Source: Streptomyces sp. DHE7-1 (GTDB lineage Bacteria > Actinomycetota > Actinomycetes > Streptomycetales > Streptomycetaceae). Taken from it: a DNA stretch of 64,000 nucleotides. The stretch is from assembly GCA_016432725.1 (NCBI GenBank), contig JACJDG010000003.1:1426001-1490000 (forward strand). Direction: 5' to 3'. The notes under the pieces were generated by a model. The model saw only the letters and a program-made list of their open reading frames with translations. It made no database searches and had not been told where the DNA came from. Numbering within the stretch: the first letter of the stretch is position 1; the number at the start of each line of letters is the position of its first letter. Below, one piece after another: positions 48,644 through 57,380 of the stretch. Both the position numbers and the translations under genes were made by a program.

Positions 48644-49704
48644 GTGAGAGCCCCTCCACTTTCCTGGTACAGCCCCGACGCTACCGCGAGCAGCCGGGAC
48701 GCCTTCAGTTCGGTCTCCCGCCACTCCCCCTCGGGATCGGATCCCCAGGTGATGCCGGCCCCGGTGCCGAAGCGCAGCACCGGCGCGCCGGGGGCGGAGC
48801 GGTCGATCCAGAAGGTGCGGATGCCGACGGCCAGCTCGCCGACCCCGCGGTCGGCGTCGACCCAGCCGATGCCGCCGCAGTACGGACCGCGCGGGGCGGG
48901 CTCCAGGGCCTCGATGATCCTGAGCGCGCTGGACTTGGGGGCGCCGGTGACGGAGCCGGGCGGGAAGGCCGCGGCGAGCAGTTCCGGCCAGCCGGCGTCC
49001 GGGCGCAGTTCGCCGCGGACCGTGGAGACCAGGTGGACCAGGCCGGGGTGCTTCTCCACGGCGCACAGGTCGGGGACGCTCACACTGCCGGTGGCGCAGA
49101 CCCGTCCGATGTCGTTGCGGACCAGGTCCACGATCATCACGTTCTCGGCGTAGTCCTTCTCCAGCAGGTCCGCCTCGGTGCGGCCGGTGCCCTTGATGGG
49201 GCCCGACTCGACGGTCCTTCCGGCGCGGCGCAGGAACAGCTCGGGCGAGGCGGTGGCGATCTCGACGCCGTGCCCGGGCAGCCGGACGGTGCCCGCGTAC
49301 GGCGCCGGGTTGCCGCGGGCCAGCAGGGCGGTCAGTGCGTCCACGTCGGCGTCGGGGCCGACGGGCGCGCTCAGTACCCGGCAGAGGTTGGCCTGGTAGA
49401 CCTCGCCGGCGGCGATGTGCTCGCGGATCCGGCCCACGGCCGCGGTGTATCCGGCGCGGTCCAGCGAGGAGGTCCAGTCGCCGGCCGCCGGGCCGCGCCA
49501 GGCGCCCGGCACCGGGGCGGGCACCGGCTCCTGCCGGACCTCGGCGAAGCGGGCGCAGGTCAGCCGGCCCTCGAAGTCCGCGCAGACCGCCCAGAAACCG
49601 GCCGATTCCAGGGCGGCGGGGTCGTCGGTGACGTCGAGCAGGCCGGTGGCGAGGCGGGTGCCGAAGCGGGCCAGGGGAGGTGGGCCGGAAGGGTGGTGAA
49701 GCAC
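48640..49704 (-). CDS. pabB: Chorismate-binding enzyme, aminodeoxychorismate synthase component I
   Basis: 354 residues from the GTG at 49704. The chorismate-binding domain is complete: YTAAVGRIREHIAAGEVYQANLCRV, IASPELFL-type TASPELFLRRAGRTVESGPI, KGTGRTEADLL, DLVRNDIGRVCATGSV, PGSVTGAPKSSALRIIEALE and RGPYCGGIGWVDADRGVG. No glutaminase domain is attached, so an amidotransferase is encoded elsewhere or ammonia is used. Coupled to pabC. The open frame runs upstream to 49848 across the tRNA promoter region, which makes the shorter start more likely; the SD is weak. Confidence 0.85.
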   Translation of the reverse strand: MLHHPSGPPPLARFGTRLATGLLDVTDDPAALESAGFWAVCADFEGRLTCARFAEVRQEPVPAPVPGAWRGPAAGDWTSSLDRAGYTAAVGRIREHIAAGEVYQANLCRVLSAPVGPDADVDALTALLARGNPAPYAGTVRLPGHGVEIATASPELFLRRAGRTVESGPIKGTGRTEADLLEKDYAENVMIVDLVRNDIGRVCATGSVSVPDLCAVEKHPGLVHLVSTVRGELRPDAGWPELLAAAFPPGSVTGAPKSSALRIIEALEPAPRGPYCGGIGWVDADRGVGELAVGIRTFWIDRSAPGAPVLRFGTGAGITWGSDPEGEWRETELKASRLLAVASGLYQESGGALT

Positions 49705-49813
49705 GAGGTCGAGTCTAGGGCTGGTGTCCGAATCGCGGCCGGGAGATGTCCCCCGGGAGCAGCCGGCCGCCACATCCGCCGAGCGCAGCGCAGCACGCTG
49801 CGCAAACGCGTTT

Positions 49814-49841
49814 TTGTACTGGCCCGGGAATCCGCTAGAGT
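49814..49841 (+). promoter_or_regulatory. Vegetative promoter of the tRNA cluster
   Basis: TTGTAC (49814-49819), 16-nt spacer, TAGAGT (49836-49841), about 40 nt before the first tRNA. Close to the consensus for the principal sigma factor. Confidence 0.7.
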
Positions 49842-49882
49842 TCAACACGTCGCCGGGACGCGAGAGCGGACCGAAACGACAG

Positions 49883-49955
49883 GCGGACGTAGCTCAGTTG
49901 GTAGAGCGCAACCTTGCCAAGGTTGAGGTCGCGAGTTCGAGCCTCGTCGTCCGCT
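49883..49955 (+). tRNA. tRNA-Gly (anticodon GCC)
   Basis: 73 nt. Acceptor GCGGACG/CGTCCGC, anticodon arm CAACC-TTGCCAA-GGTTG with GCC, T loop TTCGAGC, discriminator T. CCA not encoded. Confidence 0.97.
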
Positions 49956-49993
49956 CGAAGGAAGAAGGGGTCGTCCCGATCCCCTACACTCCT

Positions 49994-50064
49994 GGTGGAG
50001 TGGCCGAGAGGCGAGGCAACGGCCTGCAAAGCCGTCTACACGGGTTCAAATCCCGTCTCCACCT
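49994..50064 (+). tRNA. tRNA-Cys (anticodon GCA)
   Basis: 71 nt. Acceptor GGTGGAG/CTCCACC, anticodon arm ACGGC-CTGCAAA-GCCGT with GCA, T arm GGGTTCAAATCCC, discriminator T. CCA follows directly at 50065-50067, so the CCA end appears to be encoded here. Confidence 0.97.
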
Positions 50065-50068
50065 CCAA

Positions 50069-50140
50069 GGACGATTAGCTCAGCGGGAGAGCGCTTCCCT
50101 GACACGGAAGAGGTCACTGGTTCAATCCCAGTATCGTCCA
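50069..50140 (+). tRNA. tRNA-Val (anticodon GAC), copy 1
   Basis: 72 nt. Acceptor GGACGAT/ATCGTCC, anticodon arm CTTCC-CTGACAC-GGAAG with GAC, T arm GGTTCAATCCC, discriminator A. Only 1-4 nt separate it from tRNA-Cys. Confidence 0.97.
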
Positions 50141-50176
50141 CTGGTTCCGCCGGCTCGTACGGCAGGACCCGAACCC

Positions 50177-50248
50177 GCGCGATTAGCTCAGCGGGAGAGC
50201 GCTTCCCTGACACGGAAGAGGTCACTGGTTCAATCCCAGTATCGCGCA
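50177..50248 (+). tRNA. tRNA-Val (anticodon GAC), copy 2 with variant acceptor stem
   Basis: 72 nt. Identical to copy 1 except for acceptor pairs 2 and 3: GCGCGAT/ATCGCGC in place of GGACGAT/ATCGTCC. Both arms changed together, so pairing is kept. Confidence 0.96.
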
Positions 50249-50277
50249 CCGTCTGTGACTCACGGGTCACAGCTCGC

Positions 50278-50349
50278 GGACGATTAGCTCAGCGGGAGAG
50301 CGCTTCCCTGACACGGAAGAGGTCACTGGTTCAATCCCAGTATCGTCCA
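50278..50349 (+). tRNA. tRNA-Val (anticodon GAC), copy 3
   Basis: 72 nt, identical to copy 1 (50069-50140). Last gene of the cluster. Confidence 0.97.
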
Positions 50350-50355
50350 CACAGC

Positions 50356-50394
50356 AGGAAGCCCCCGGCCGTCTCGTACGGCCGGGGGCTTCCT
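50356..50394. terminator. Bidirectional terminator after the tRNA cluster
   Basis: Perfect 17-bp stem (50356-50372 with 50378-50394) and 5-nt loop, between the last tRNA and the convergent zinc-finger gene that stops at 50407. Confidence 0.92.
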
Positions 50395-50406
50395 CGTGTT
50401 CCGGTC

Positions 50407-50699
50407 TCAGCTGGAGAAGAGCATGTGGCCGAAGCTCTTGTGGCGGTGGTGACCGCCGTAATGGCCGCCGTGGTGGCCACCGCCGTGCGGGGCGCCCCAG
50501 GCGGGGGCCGACGGGGCCGGGTACGCCTGCGGGGCGGCCGGGGCGGGGGCGCAGGCTGGGACCACTGGGACTCCAGGCGGGTCAGCGCCTCCAGCTCGCC
50601 GTAGTCGAGGAAGATGCCGCGGCAGCCGCTGCACTGCTCGATCTGGACGCCGTTGCGGTTGTAGGTGTGCATCGGCGCATGGCACTTCGGACACTGCAT
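50407..50699 (-). CDS. Small TFIIB-type zinc-finger protein with His/Gly tail, frame interrupted
   Basis: About 97 residues. The ATG at 50699 follows GAGGAG. The N-terminal zinc ribbon has CPKCHAPM and IEQCSGCRGIFLDYGELEAL (two CxxC pairs), as in the zf-TFIIB family. After the break, at the G run 50545-50549 where one base appears missing, the tail is Pro/Ala-rich (PAPAAPQAYPAPSAP) and then Gly/His-rich (GGGHHGGHYGGHHRHKSFGH), ending MLFSS. The His tail may bind metal. Role unknown. Confidence 0.8.
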
Positions 50700-50779
50700 G
50701 GTCGGCTCAACTCCTCGCCGTTGGGTCCTGCTTCGTGTTTCCCCAGGACAGACTCCGTGCGGCCCCGGTCGGTTGCACC

Positions 50780-51727
50780 CTACGCCGGGAAACCGGGCGC
50801 CAACTGGCGGGGTACGGGACTCATTCGGGCACAGGCGTCGACGAGGGCCTGCTCCACCTCGTCCAGCGGGCGGCCGGCGGCGATCGCCTTGGCGAGGGCG
50901 CGGGCCGCGGTCTGAGCGGTGAGCGCGCGGGCGGGGACGTCCAGAGCGGGCCAGGCGTCGCCGACCGCCGGTACGGCCGGGCCGCCGGCCTCGCGGTAGG
51001 CGGCCAGGAACCGGGCCCACTCGTCGGGCGGGAGCAGGCCGCAGGCGTACCAGGCGGCGGGACGGGCGAGGTCCCAGGCCGGGACGCCGAGGCCGAGGTC
51101 GTCCACGTCGATCAGCCGCCAGGGGCCGTCGGGCGCCGGGTACCGCACGAGCTGGCCGAGGTGCAGGTCGCCGTGGCAGAGGGCGGGGATGCCCGGCATG
51201 GGGGCCTCGGCGCGGGCCCAGGCGGGGAGCGCGGCCCAGGCGCGGAGGACGGGGGGTCCGGCCGGATGCGGGGCGGCGCCCAGGCACGCGCGCAGGCGGG
51301 CGATGGCGTGGGCGGCTTTGAGCGGGCCGCGCATCGGGGGCGGTGCGACGCCGTCGCCGGGGGCCGTTCGGTGCAGGCGCGCGAGGAGGGTGGCGGCCGC
51401 CTCCCAGGGGGCGGCGTCGGGGTCGTCCGGGTCGACGGGGGCGCCGTACGGCCAGAGGGTGACGAGACGGTCGTGCAGGACGGTGGCGGCGGCGGTGAGC
51501 GGGGGCAGGAGCACGTCCGGGACGCGGGCCGCGGCGGCCAGGCGGAGGGTGAGGCCGGTGGCGTCGGTGTCCGGGGCGTGGGCCTTGGCGACGATGCCGG
51601 CGTGGCGGACGACGGTGGCGTCGGGGCGGTCGGCGAGGGTCGCGCCCGGGCAGGGGCAGGGGGCTCCGCGGGGGTGGGGGTGGGCGGCGGCGACGGCCTC
51701 TTGGGCCAGGGCGGTCAGGAGGGTCAC
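50780..51727 (-). CDS. Phosphotransferase family protein (APH-like kinase fold)
   Basis: 315 residues from the GTG at 51727. The catalytic loop CHGDLHLGQLVRYPAPDG and the metal-binding WRLIDVDDLGLGVPAWDLA are both intact; the N-lobe has a Lys in HAGIVAKAHAPD. Members phosphorylate aminoglycosides, choline, homoserine or other small alcohols; nothing here fixes the substrate, and the neighbourhood gives no resistance context. The open frame upstream to 52240 is rich in Arg/Pro and is not part of the gene. Confidence 0.82.
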   Translation of the reverse strand: MTLLTALAQEAVAAAHPHPRGAPCPCPGATLADRPDATVVRHAGIVAKAHAPDTDATGLTLRLAAAARVPDVLLPPLTAAATVLHDRLVTLWPYGAPVDPDDPDAAPWEAAATLLARLHRTAPGDGVAPPPMRGPLKAAHAIARLRACLGAAPHPAGPPVLRAWAALPAWARAEAPMPGIPALCHGDLHLGQLVRYPAPDGPWRLIDVDDLGLGVPAWDLARPAAWYACGLLPPDEWARFLAAYREAGGPAVPAVGDAWPALDVPARALTAQTAARALAKAIAAGRPLDEVEQALVDACARMSPVPRQLAPGFPA

Positions 51728-51903
51728 GGCGTTGCTTCGGCCTCGGGGGGGTGTCGGGGTGCGCGGGGTGAGCGTACGCCTGGGGTGGGCGGAGCTGTCG
51801 ACGGTGTCCTGGGCTCGGTGGGGTCGGGGTGGGCGGTGCCGGGAGGTGGGCCGTGCCGTTGTCGGCCGAAGGGTGTTTCGCTCACCCGCGCTTGCGGGGT
51901 GCC

Positions 51904-51936
51904 TCCCCCACTCTCGGCTTCGCTCGAGCGGGGGGA
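51904..51936. repeat. Probable dispersed Streptomyces intergenic inverted repeat
   Basis: Arms TCCCCCACTCTCG (51904-51916) and CTCGAGCGGGGGGA (51923-51936) around TTCG-type centre, inside the non-coding stretch upstream of the phosphotransferase. Confidence 0.45.
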
Positions 51937-52167
51937 CCCCCACCGCCCACCCGTGCCGCCCCTGGCGGCACGCATGCCCGCGGCTACGCGGGCCCGGCAC
52001 CCGAAGCCGGGCGGCCCACGCGCCGAAGCCGGGCGGGGCGGATGCTGCCTGCTGCCGGGCGGGACGGATGCCTGCTGCCGGGCGGGGGCAGGCCGCCGTC
52101 ACACGGGCCCGGGTGCGCGCCCGCGGTCCAGTGGGGCGGCGCTCGTAGCCGGGTCGGGGAACGGCGC

Positions 52168-52201
52168 AATGCCGGCGCAGCTCCCCAGCTGCGCCGGCAT
52201 T
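52168..52201. terminator. Strong hairpin downstream of the 58-aa membrane protein gene
   Basis: Perfect 15-bp arms 52168-52182 and 52187-52201, 4-nt CCCC loop. Lies 88 nt past the stop at 52289. Confidence 0.7.
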
Positions 52202-52288
52202 TGTGCCGTCCGCCGCACCCCCGTCCCCACGGGGTTTCATGGATGGATGTCCCCGCCCGGACCGCTCTTCCGGGCCTGGGGTCGCCGC

Positions 52289-52465
52289 TCAGCGCCCCAG
52301 CATCACACCCACGGACGACGCCTGTGTGGCCACCGTCTCCCAGCCGTCGAAGACGAGCAGGAGCAGGGCCGCCAGGGGGAGGGCCATGAGCGTCGCCACC
52401 ATGGGGTGGCGACGGCCCGTGCGGCGGGGGGCGAACGTGGTGCGCCGTGGTGCCGTGTGGGCCAT
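52289..52465 (-). CDS. Small membrane protein, 58 aa
   Basis: ATG at 52465 directly behind GGAGAGGGACC. A basic N-terminus (MAHTAPRRTTFAPRRTGRRH) is followed by one membrane helix (VATLMALPLAALLLLVF) and a short outer tail. Positive-inside rule gives N-in orientation. No family recognised. The upstream frame to 52567 is not needed. Confidence 0.6.
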   Translation of the reverse strand: MAHTAPRRTTFAPRRTGRRHPMVATLMALPLAALLLLVFDGWETVATQASSVGVMLGR

Positions 52466-53090
52466 GGTCCCTCTCCTGACCGTCTCTGTCGTACTGGCTC
52501 TTGTTGCCAGCAGCGGCGGGTGTCTGACCTCGGGGGACGAGTGCTGCCACCCGCCGCTTGACCTCAAATCTAGGCGCGCGGCGCGAGGTGGGCGTCATGC
52601 CCTCGTACCGATTGGCGGGCCTCCCGGAGGATGAGCGACGACCGGCGGAGTACTCCCCTGGGTGGAGACATGAACCTGACTCTCGGGGTCTTCCCGGAGG
52701 GGGCGTCCGCTGTGTCCCGTCATGTCCGGACCCGCCGGTGCGTCACTTCGAGTGAGTTCGATCACTTCCTCCGTTTCCGGGCGGTCGGCGTCGGGTGTCC
52801 TGATCGTCCGGTGGCCGGTCCCGCCGGGCGCGGTGCGGTCCGGTCGCGGGCGCCGCGTCCCGGCCGTCGTGGCCTGCGCCGGGTCGCGGCGCCCCCGGTC
52901 AACATGCCTACGGCAAGGCCGGGTTGGTGGCGCCTCGGCCTCAATCTCCCCGACCGGAACGGCTTCCTGACCTTGCCTCACCTCGCCCGTCCGAGGTGGA
53001 CAATCCCTCGGGCCGAGAGGGCGCGGCCTATGCGCGCGGGCGGCCGTGGAAACGTAAGCTGTGCCACGTCACAGGGACCGGGCAGCGGGG
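52466..53090. other. Non-coding stretch upstream of the Ser/Thr kinase
   Basis: 625 nt. Several open frames cross it on both strands, but none has an SD, family motifs or a plausible composition. It should contain the kinase promoter; AAACGTAAGCTGTG near 53050 could hold a -10, without a convincing -35. Confidence 0.4.
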
Positions 53091-54471
53091 ATGGACATGG
53101 CGATGATGCGCCTGAGGCGCGAGGACCCGCGCGTCGTCGGCTCGTTCAGGCTTCACCGACGGCTCGGCGCGGGCGGGATGGGCGTGGTCTACCTCGGCTC
53201 CGACAAGAAGGGGCAGCGGGTCGCGCTCAAGGTGATCCGGCCCGATCTGGCGGAGGACCAGGAGTTCCGGTCGCGCTTCGCCCGCGAGGTCTCGGCGGCC
53301 CGGCGGATCAGGGGCGGCTGCACGGCCCGGCTGGTCGCCGCGGACCTGGAGGCCGAGCGGCCCTGGTTCGCCACGCAGTACGTGCCCGGGCCCTCCCTGC
53401 ACGACAAGGTCGCCGACGACGGCCCGCTCGGCGCGGCCGACGCGGCGGCTATCGGCGCGGCCCTGTCCGAGGGACTGGTCGCCGTGCACGAGGCCGGCGT
53501 CGTGCACCGGGACCTGAAGCCGTCCAACATCCTGCTGTCCCCGAAGGGGCCGCGGATCATCGACTTCGGCATCGCCTGGGCCACCGGGGCCTCCACGCTC
53601 ACCCACGTCGGCACCGCGGTCGGCTCGCCGGGCTTCCTCGCGCCCGAGCAGGTGCGCGGCGCCGCCGTGACCCCGGCGACCGACGTGTTCTCGCTGGGGC
53701 GACGCTGGCCTACGCGTCGACCGGCGACTCGCCGTTCGGGCAGGGCAGTTCCGAGGTGATGCTGTACCGCGTGGTGCACGAGGAGCCGCAGCTGCACGGT
53801 GTGCCGGACGCCATCGCCCCGCTGGTCCGGGCCTGTCTGGCCAAGGACCCCGACGACCGCCCGAGCACGCTGCAACTCTCGCTCCGGCTCAAGGAGATCG
53901 CCGCCCGCGAGGCACAGGGCCTGGCCGACGTACGGCCGCCCGGGCCTCGTGTCGCGGAGGCGGACCTGCCGACCGGCCGGCTCGTCGACACCTACCCCGA
54001 GCAGCAGCGCGCCCAGCGGCGCACGGCTCCCGGTACTCCGGTGCCGCGCGGGAACACGCCCGCCAGGGGCGGTGCGGCCGCCCGCGGCGGCAGCGCTCCG
54101 CGGAGCGGCGGGGTGGCCTCGCGGCCGGGCGCGGCCCGGTCCACCCCGCCCCGCGCGGCGGCGGCCCGCGCTCCGGCAGCCGGCCCGCTCCGCGCAGCGG
54201 TACCGGGCGGCCGGCGCCGCGCCCGACGGGAAGCCGGCTGCGGCCGGCCAATCCGCGGCTGCTGCGGCAGCGGCTGTTCGTGTTCGTCGTGGTGACGCTG
54301 CTGGTCGCGCTCGGCATCGCGGTCGCGCAGGGCTGCCAGGGTCCGGCACGCGGTCTGGGCGACGACGGGCGGCGGCAGCAGCACGCGCGGCCGGACCCGC
54401 GGGCGGCGACCGGCGCGGAGCCGGTGCCGCATACCCGCGGGCCGCGCCCGGAGGCAGGGACCCCGGCGTAG
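53091..54471 (+). CDS. PASTA-less Ser/Thr protein kinase with C-terminal membrane helix, frame interrupted twice
   Basis: About 460 residues when restored. The kinase domain is complete: LGAGGMGVVYLG (P-loop), VALKVI with Lys47, HRDLKPSN (139-146), DFG (158-160), APEQ (184-187). After the first break (G run 53696-53699, one base missing; FSLG-ATLAYASTGDSPFG) the C-lobe ends near PDDRPSTLQLSLRL. A Pro/Arg/Gly-rich linker follows, broken at 54149-54152, then one membrane helix (LFVFVVVTLLVALGIAVAQG) and a short outer tail of about 45 residues. Many such Hanks-type kinases occur in streptomycetes; the target is unknown. Confidence 0.85.
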
Positions 54472-54592
54472 GAGGCGGTGGGCCGAACCGGCGGTCCATG
54501 CCCCGGGTCGGGCACGGACGCGACTTCGAACGCCTCCGTCCGGACGCGCGCGAGCCGGGCCGGGTGTGGGCGCGAGACGCGCCGACGGCGTC

Positions 54593-54603
54593 GGGGGGGG
54601 GGG
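54593..54603. repeat. Homopolymer of 11 G (plus strand)
   Basis: Uninterrupted G run directly abutting the recQ stop codon. It is by far the longest homopolymer in the window. Confidence 0.9.
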
Positions 54604-56333
54604 TCAGCCCGTCGTCGCGACGGGCGAAACCGGCGTCAGCAGGCCGCGGGCCTGGACGGTGGGGAGGGACAGCGTGCGATAGCCCACGCTCTCGAAGAGA
54701 ACCGTGATCCTGTTCCCCTCCTCGCTCATCACCTCGCCCTCGCCCCACGCGCTGTGCCCCACCCGCGTCCCGGGCGGGAAGGCGCCGTCGGCCGCCACGG
54801 GTTCCAGCGGGTCCGGGCCCGTACCGGACAGGATGTCTCCCGGCCGTGCGGGGTCGTCCCTCAACTCCCGTGCACGGGTGCATGTGTCGCAGCCCGCGCA
54901 GTCGCCGTCCGCCAGGCTCTCACCGAAGTATCCGAGCATGTGCCGCCGGCGACAGCCGTTCGTCTCCGCGAACGCCCGCATCATTTCCACCCGGGAACGC
55001 TCCAGGTCGACTCGGGCGGAAGCGATCCGCATCGCCTCGCGGACGCACACGTCCCGCCGCGCCCCGGGCACGGCGCGAACGCCGCCGCGCTTCTCCGTCG
55101 TCACGGCTCCGGCTTCCTCCAACAGGTGCAGCATCGACGTCAGCGGCGTCTGGGACAGGCCGGTGCGTTCGCGCAGAGCGGTGGCCGTGACCGGTCCCCG
55201 GTGCTCGCGCACCGCGTCGATCAGCCCGCCCAGCACCTCCGGGTCGGGGCGGCGCCGGTGCGGAACCGCTGGACGCCGAGATCCTCGGGCCGGTACGCGA
55301 GGATCGCCGTCGACGGTTCTCCGTCGCGACCCGCCCGGCCGATCTCCTGGTAGTAGGTGTCGAGGGAACCCGGCACCGATGCGTGCAGCACGAAGCGGAT
55401 GTTCGGCTTGTCGATGCCCATCCCGAACGCGGAGGTGGCGACGACCACGTCGAGTTCGCCGTCCCGGAAACGGTCGTGCGTCCGGGTGCGCTCGGCCGCC
55501 GGCAGGCCCGCGTGGTAGGCGGCGCTGTCGAACCCGAGCGCGGACAGTTCCCGCGCGTACTCCTCGGTCTCCCGCCGCGTTCCCGCGTAGACGATGCCCG
55601 GTTTGGCCTCGGCGGCGGCCCGTTCCACCACCCACCGGCGCTTCTCCGCGTTCTGCCGGTGCCGTACGACCTCCAGCGTGATGTTGCGGCGGTCGAACCC
55701 GGCGACCACCTCGTGCACCTCGTGCATGCCGAGCCGCTCCACGATGTCCGCCCGCACGGGAGCCGCCGCGCTGGCGGTGAGGGCGAGGAGCGGAGGCCGG
55801 CCGATGCGTTCGCGCACATGGCACAGGGACAGGTAGTCGGGCCGGAAGTCGTATCCCCAGGTGGACACGCAGTGTGCCTCGTCGACGACCATCAGCGCGG
55901 GAGCGGCCGCGGCGATCTGTTCCACCACCTCGTCCTTCGCGAGCTGCTCGGGCGAGACGAACAGGAAGTCCACACTGCCGTCGCGTACGCGCTCCCACAC
56001 GGCCTCGTTGTCACTCGCGCGTTGCGCGGAGTTGACGGCCGAGGCGTCGAACGCCTCGATGCCGGAGAGATGGGCGACCTGGTCACGCTGAAGCGCTATC
56101 AGGGGCGAGACCACGACGGTCGGCCCGTCCAGCAGCACGCCCGGCACCTGGTACACGGCGGACTTCCCCGCACCCGTCGGCATCACCACGATGGTGTCGC
56201 GGCCCTCCATCACGGCCGTCATGGCGGCGAGCTGGGGCGGGCGCAGACTCTCCCAGCCGAACACCTCACGGGCACAGCGGTGCAGGCGCCTGCCGAGTGA
56301 TCTGGTCTTGAGGGATCCGACCTTGACGCGCAT
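54604..56333 (-). CDS. recQ: RecQ-family ATP-dependent DNA helicase, frame interrupted
   Basis: About 576 residues when restored; ATG at 56333 behind CAGGAG. Superfamily 2 helicase motifs are intact: I (VVMPTGAGKSAVYQVP), II (LMVVDEAHCVSTWGYDFRP), III (LLALTASAAAPV), V (VVVATSAFGMGIDKPNIRFV) and VI (YYQEIGRAGRDGEPS). After the break at 55246-55249 (one C missing on the coding strand; RTGAAP-DPEVLGGL) come a winged-helix domain and the zinc Cys cluster (CRRRHMLGYFGESLADGDCA then GCDTC). There is no HRDC domain; the C-terminus is a DUF3553-like GHSAWGEGEVMSEEGNRITV. The stop is followed by an 11-G tract. Confidence 0.88.
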
Positions 56334-56479
56334 GGCACTCCTGACGCCGCTCTCCAGTGGGTTCGGCGCTCGTGTACCCCCGGAAGACACGAAAAACGGG
56401 CCGCTCGCGGGGAGATGCCGTTCCGTGTCCTGGACCCGCCGCCCGCGGGACGGCGCCCCCTCCGGTCCTCCGCGGTCGG

Positions 56480-57289
56480 TCAGGACCTCTGACGAGTGGC
56501 GTAGAAGGCCACCGCGGCGGCCGCGCCGACGTTCAGGGAGTCGACGCCGTGGGCCATGGGGATGCGCACCCGTTCGTCGGCGGCGGCCAGCGCCTTCGCG
56601 GACAGGCCGTCGCCCTCGGCGCCGAGCATCAGGGCCACCCGGTCCATGCGGTGCGGGGCGACCTCGTCGAGGGTGCGGGCCTTGGCCTCGGGGGTGAGCG
56701 CGAGGAGCGCGAAGCCGGCCTCGCGGACCGGGTCCAGGCCCTTGGGCCAGGTCTCCAGGCGGGCGTAGGGCACGGAGAAGACCGCGCCCATCGAGACCTT
56801 CACGCTCCGCCGGTACAGCGGGTCGGCGCAGTCGGGTGAGAGCAGCACCGCGTCCATGCCGAGGGCGGCCGCGGAACGGAAGATCGCGCCGATGTTGGTG
56901 TGGTCGTTGACGGCCTCCATGACCACGACCCGCCGGGCGTTCCGCAGCAGTTCCGCCGTCGCCGGCAGCGGCTTGCGCTGCATGGAGGCGAGGGCGCCGC
57001 GGTGCACGTGGTAACCGGTGACCCGCTCGGCCAGGTCCGGGGTGACCGCGTACACCGGCGCCCGCGTGTCGTCGATGACGTCCCGCATGGCGTCGATCCA
57101 CTTGGCCGAGAGCAGCATGGACCGCATCTCGTACCCGGCGTCCCTGGCCCTTCGGATGACCTTCTCGCCCTCGGCGATGAACAGGCCCTCGGCGGGCTCG
57201 CGCCTGCGGCGCAGCTCGACGTCGGTCAGGCCCGTGTAGTCACGCAGACGCGGGTCGTCGGGGTCCTCGATGGTGATGAGCTCGGCCAC
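56480..57289 (-). CDS. SpoU/TrmH family RNA 2'-O-methyltransferase
   Basis: 269 residues, GTG start. The SpoU motifs are all present: motif 1 VVVMEAVNDHTNIGAIFRSA (NxxNxG-type with N-D-H-T-N-I-G), motif 2 RVALMLGAEGDGLSAKAL, motif 3 VRIPMAHGVDSLNVGAAAAV. An N-terminal substrate-binding domain (FIAEGEKVIRRARDAGYEM) resembles rRNA methyltransferases such as the thiostrepton-resistance type, but target nucleotide cannot be told from sequence. 91 nt downstream of the siroheme gene's stop in the opposite sense of reading order, same strand. Confidence 0.9.
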   Translation of the reverse strand: MAELITIEDPDDPRLRDYTGLTDVELRRRREPAEGLFIAEGEKVIRRARDAGYEMRSMLLSAKWIDAMRDVIDDTRAPVYAVTPDLAERVTGYHVHRGALASMQRKPLPATAELLRNARRVVVMEAVNDHTNIGAIFRSAAALGMDAVLLSPDCADPLYRRSVKVSMGAVFSVPYARLETWPKGLDPVREAGFALLALTPEAKARTLDEVAPHRMDRVALMLGAEGDGLSAKALAAADERVRIPMAHGVDSLNVGAAAAVAFYATRQRS

Positions 57290-57380
57290 GGGGTGATACT
57301 GCCTTGTCCTGGGGTGGGTCGGTTGCCGGCGGTGGGGAAGAGGGCGGGACGCCCCGGGTACCGCTTCGGGTCGTGTCTGG

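Larger units (their letters stand above)
51728..52288. other. Long non-coding stretch with inverted and short direct repeats
   Basis: 561 nt without a supported gene. It holds an imperfect inverted repeat 51904-51936 (CCCCCACTCTCG against CTCGAGCGGGGG), a GCCCGCG/CGCGGGC hairpin at 51976-51993, and a run of near-repeats of GCCGGGCGG-GGCGGATGC at about 52010-52085. The first repeat resembles a sequence I have seen often between Streptomyces genes and is probably a dispersed intergenic repeat. Confidence 0.5.

Noticed and set aside
49724..50287. Plus-strand frame of 187 codons
   Set aside because: It runs through four tRNA genes and repeats because the tRNAs repeat.
52595..52981. Minus-strand frame of 128 codons before the kinase gene
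   Set aside because: No SD, no domain, and Arg/Pro/Thr-rich composition typical of shadow frames.
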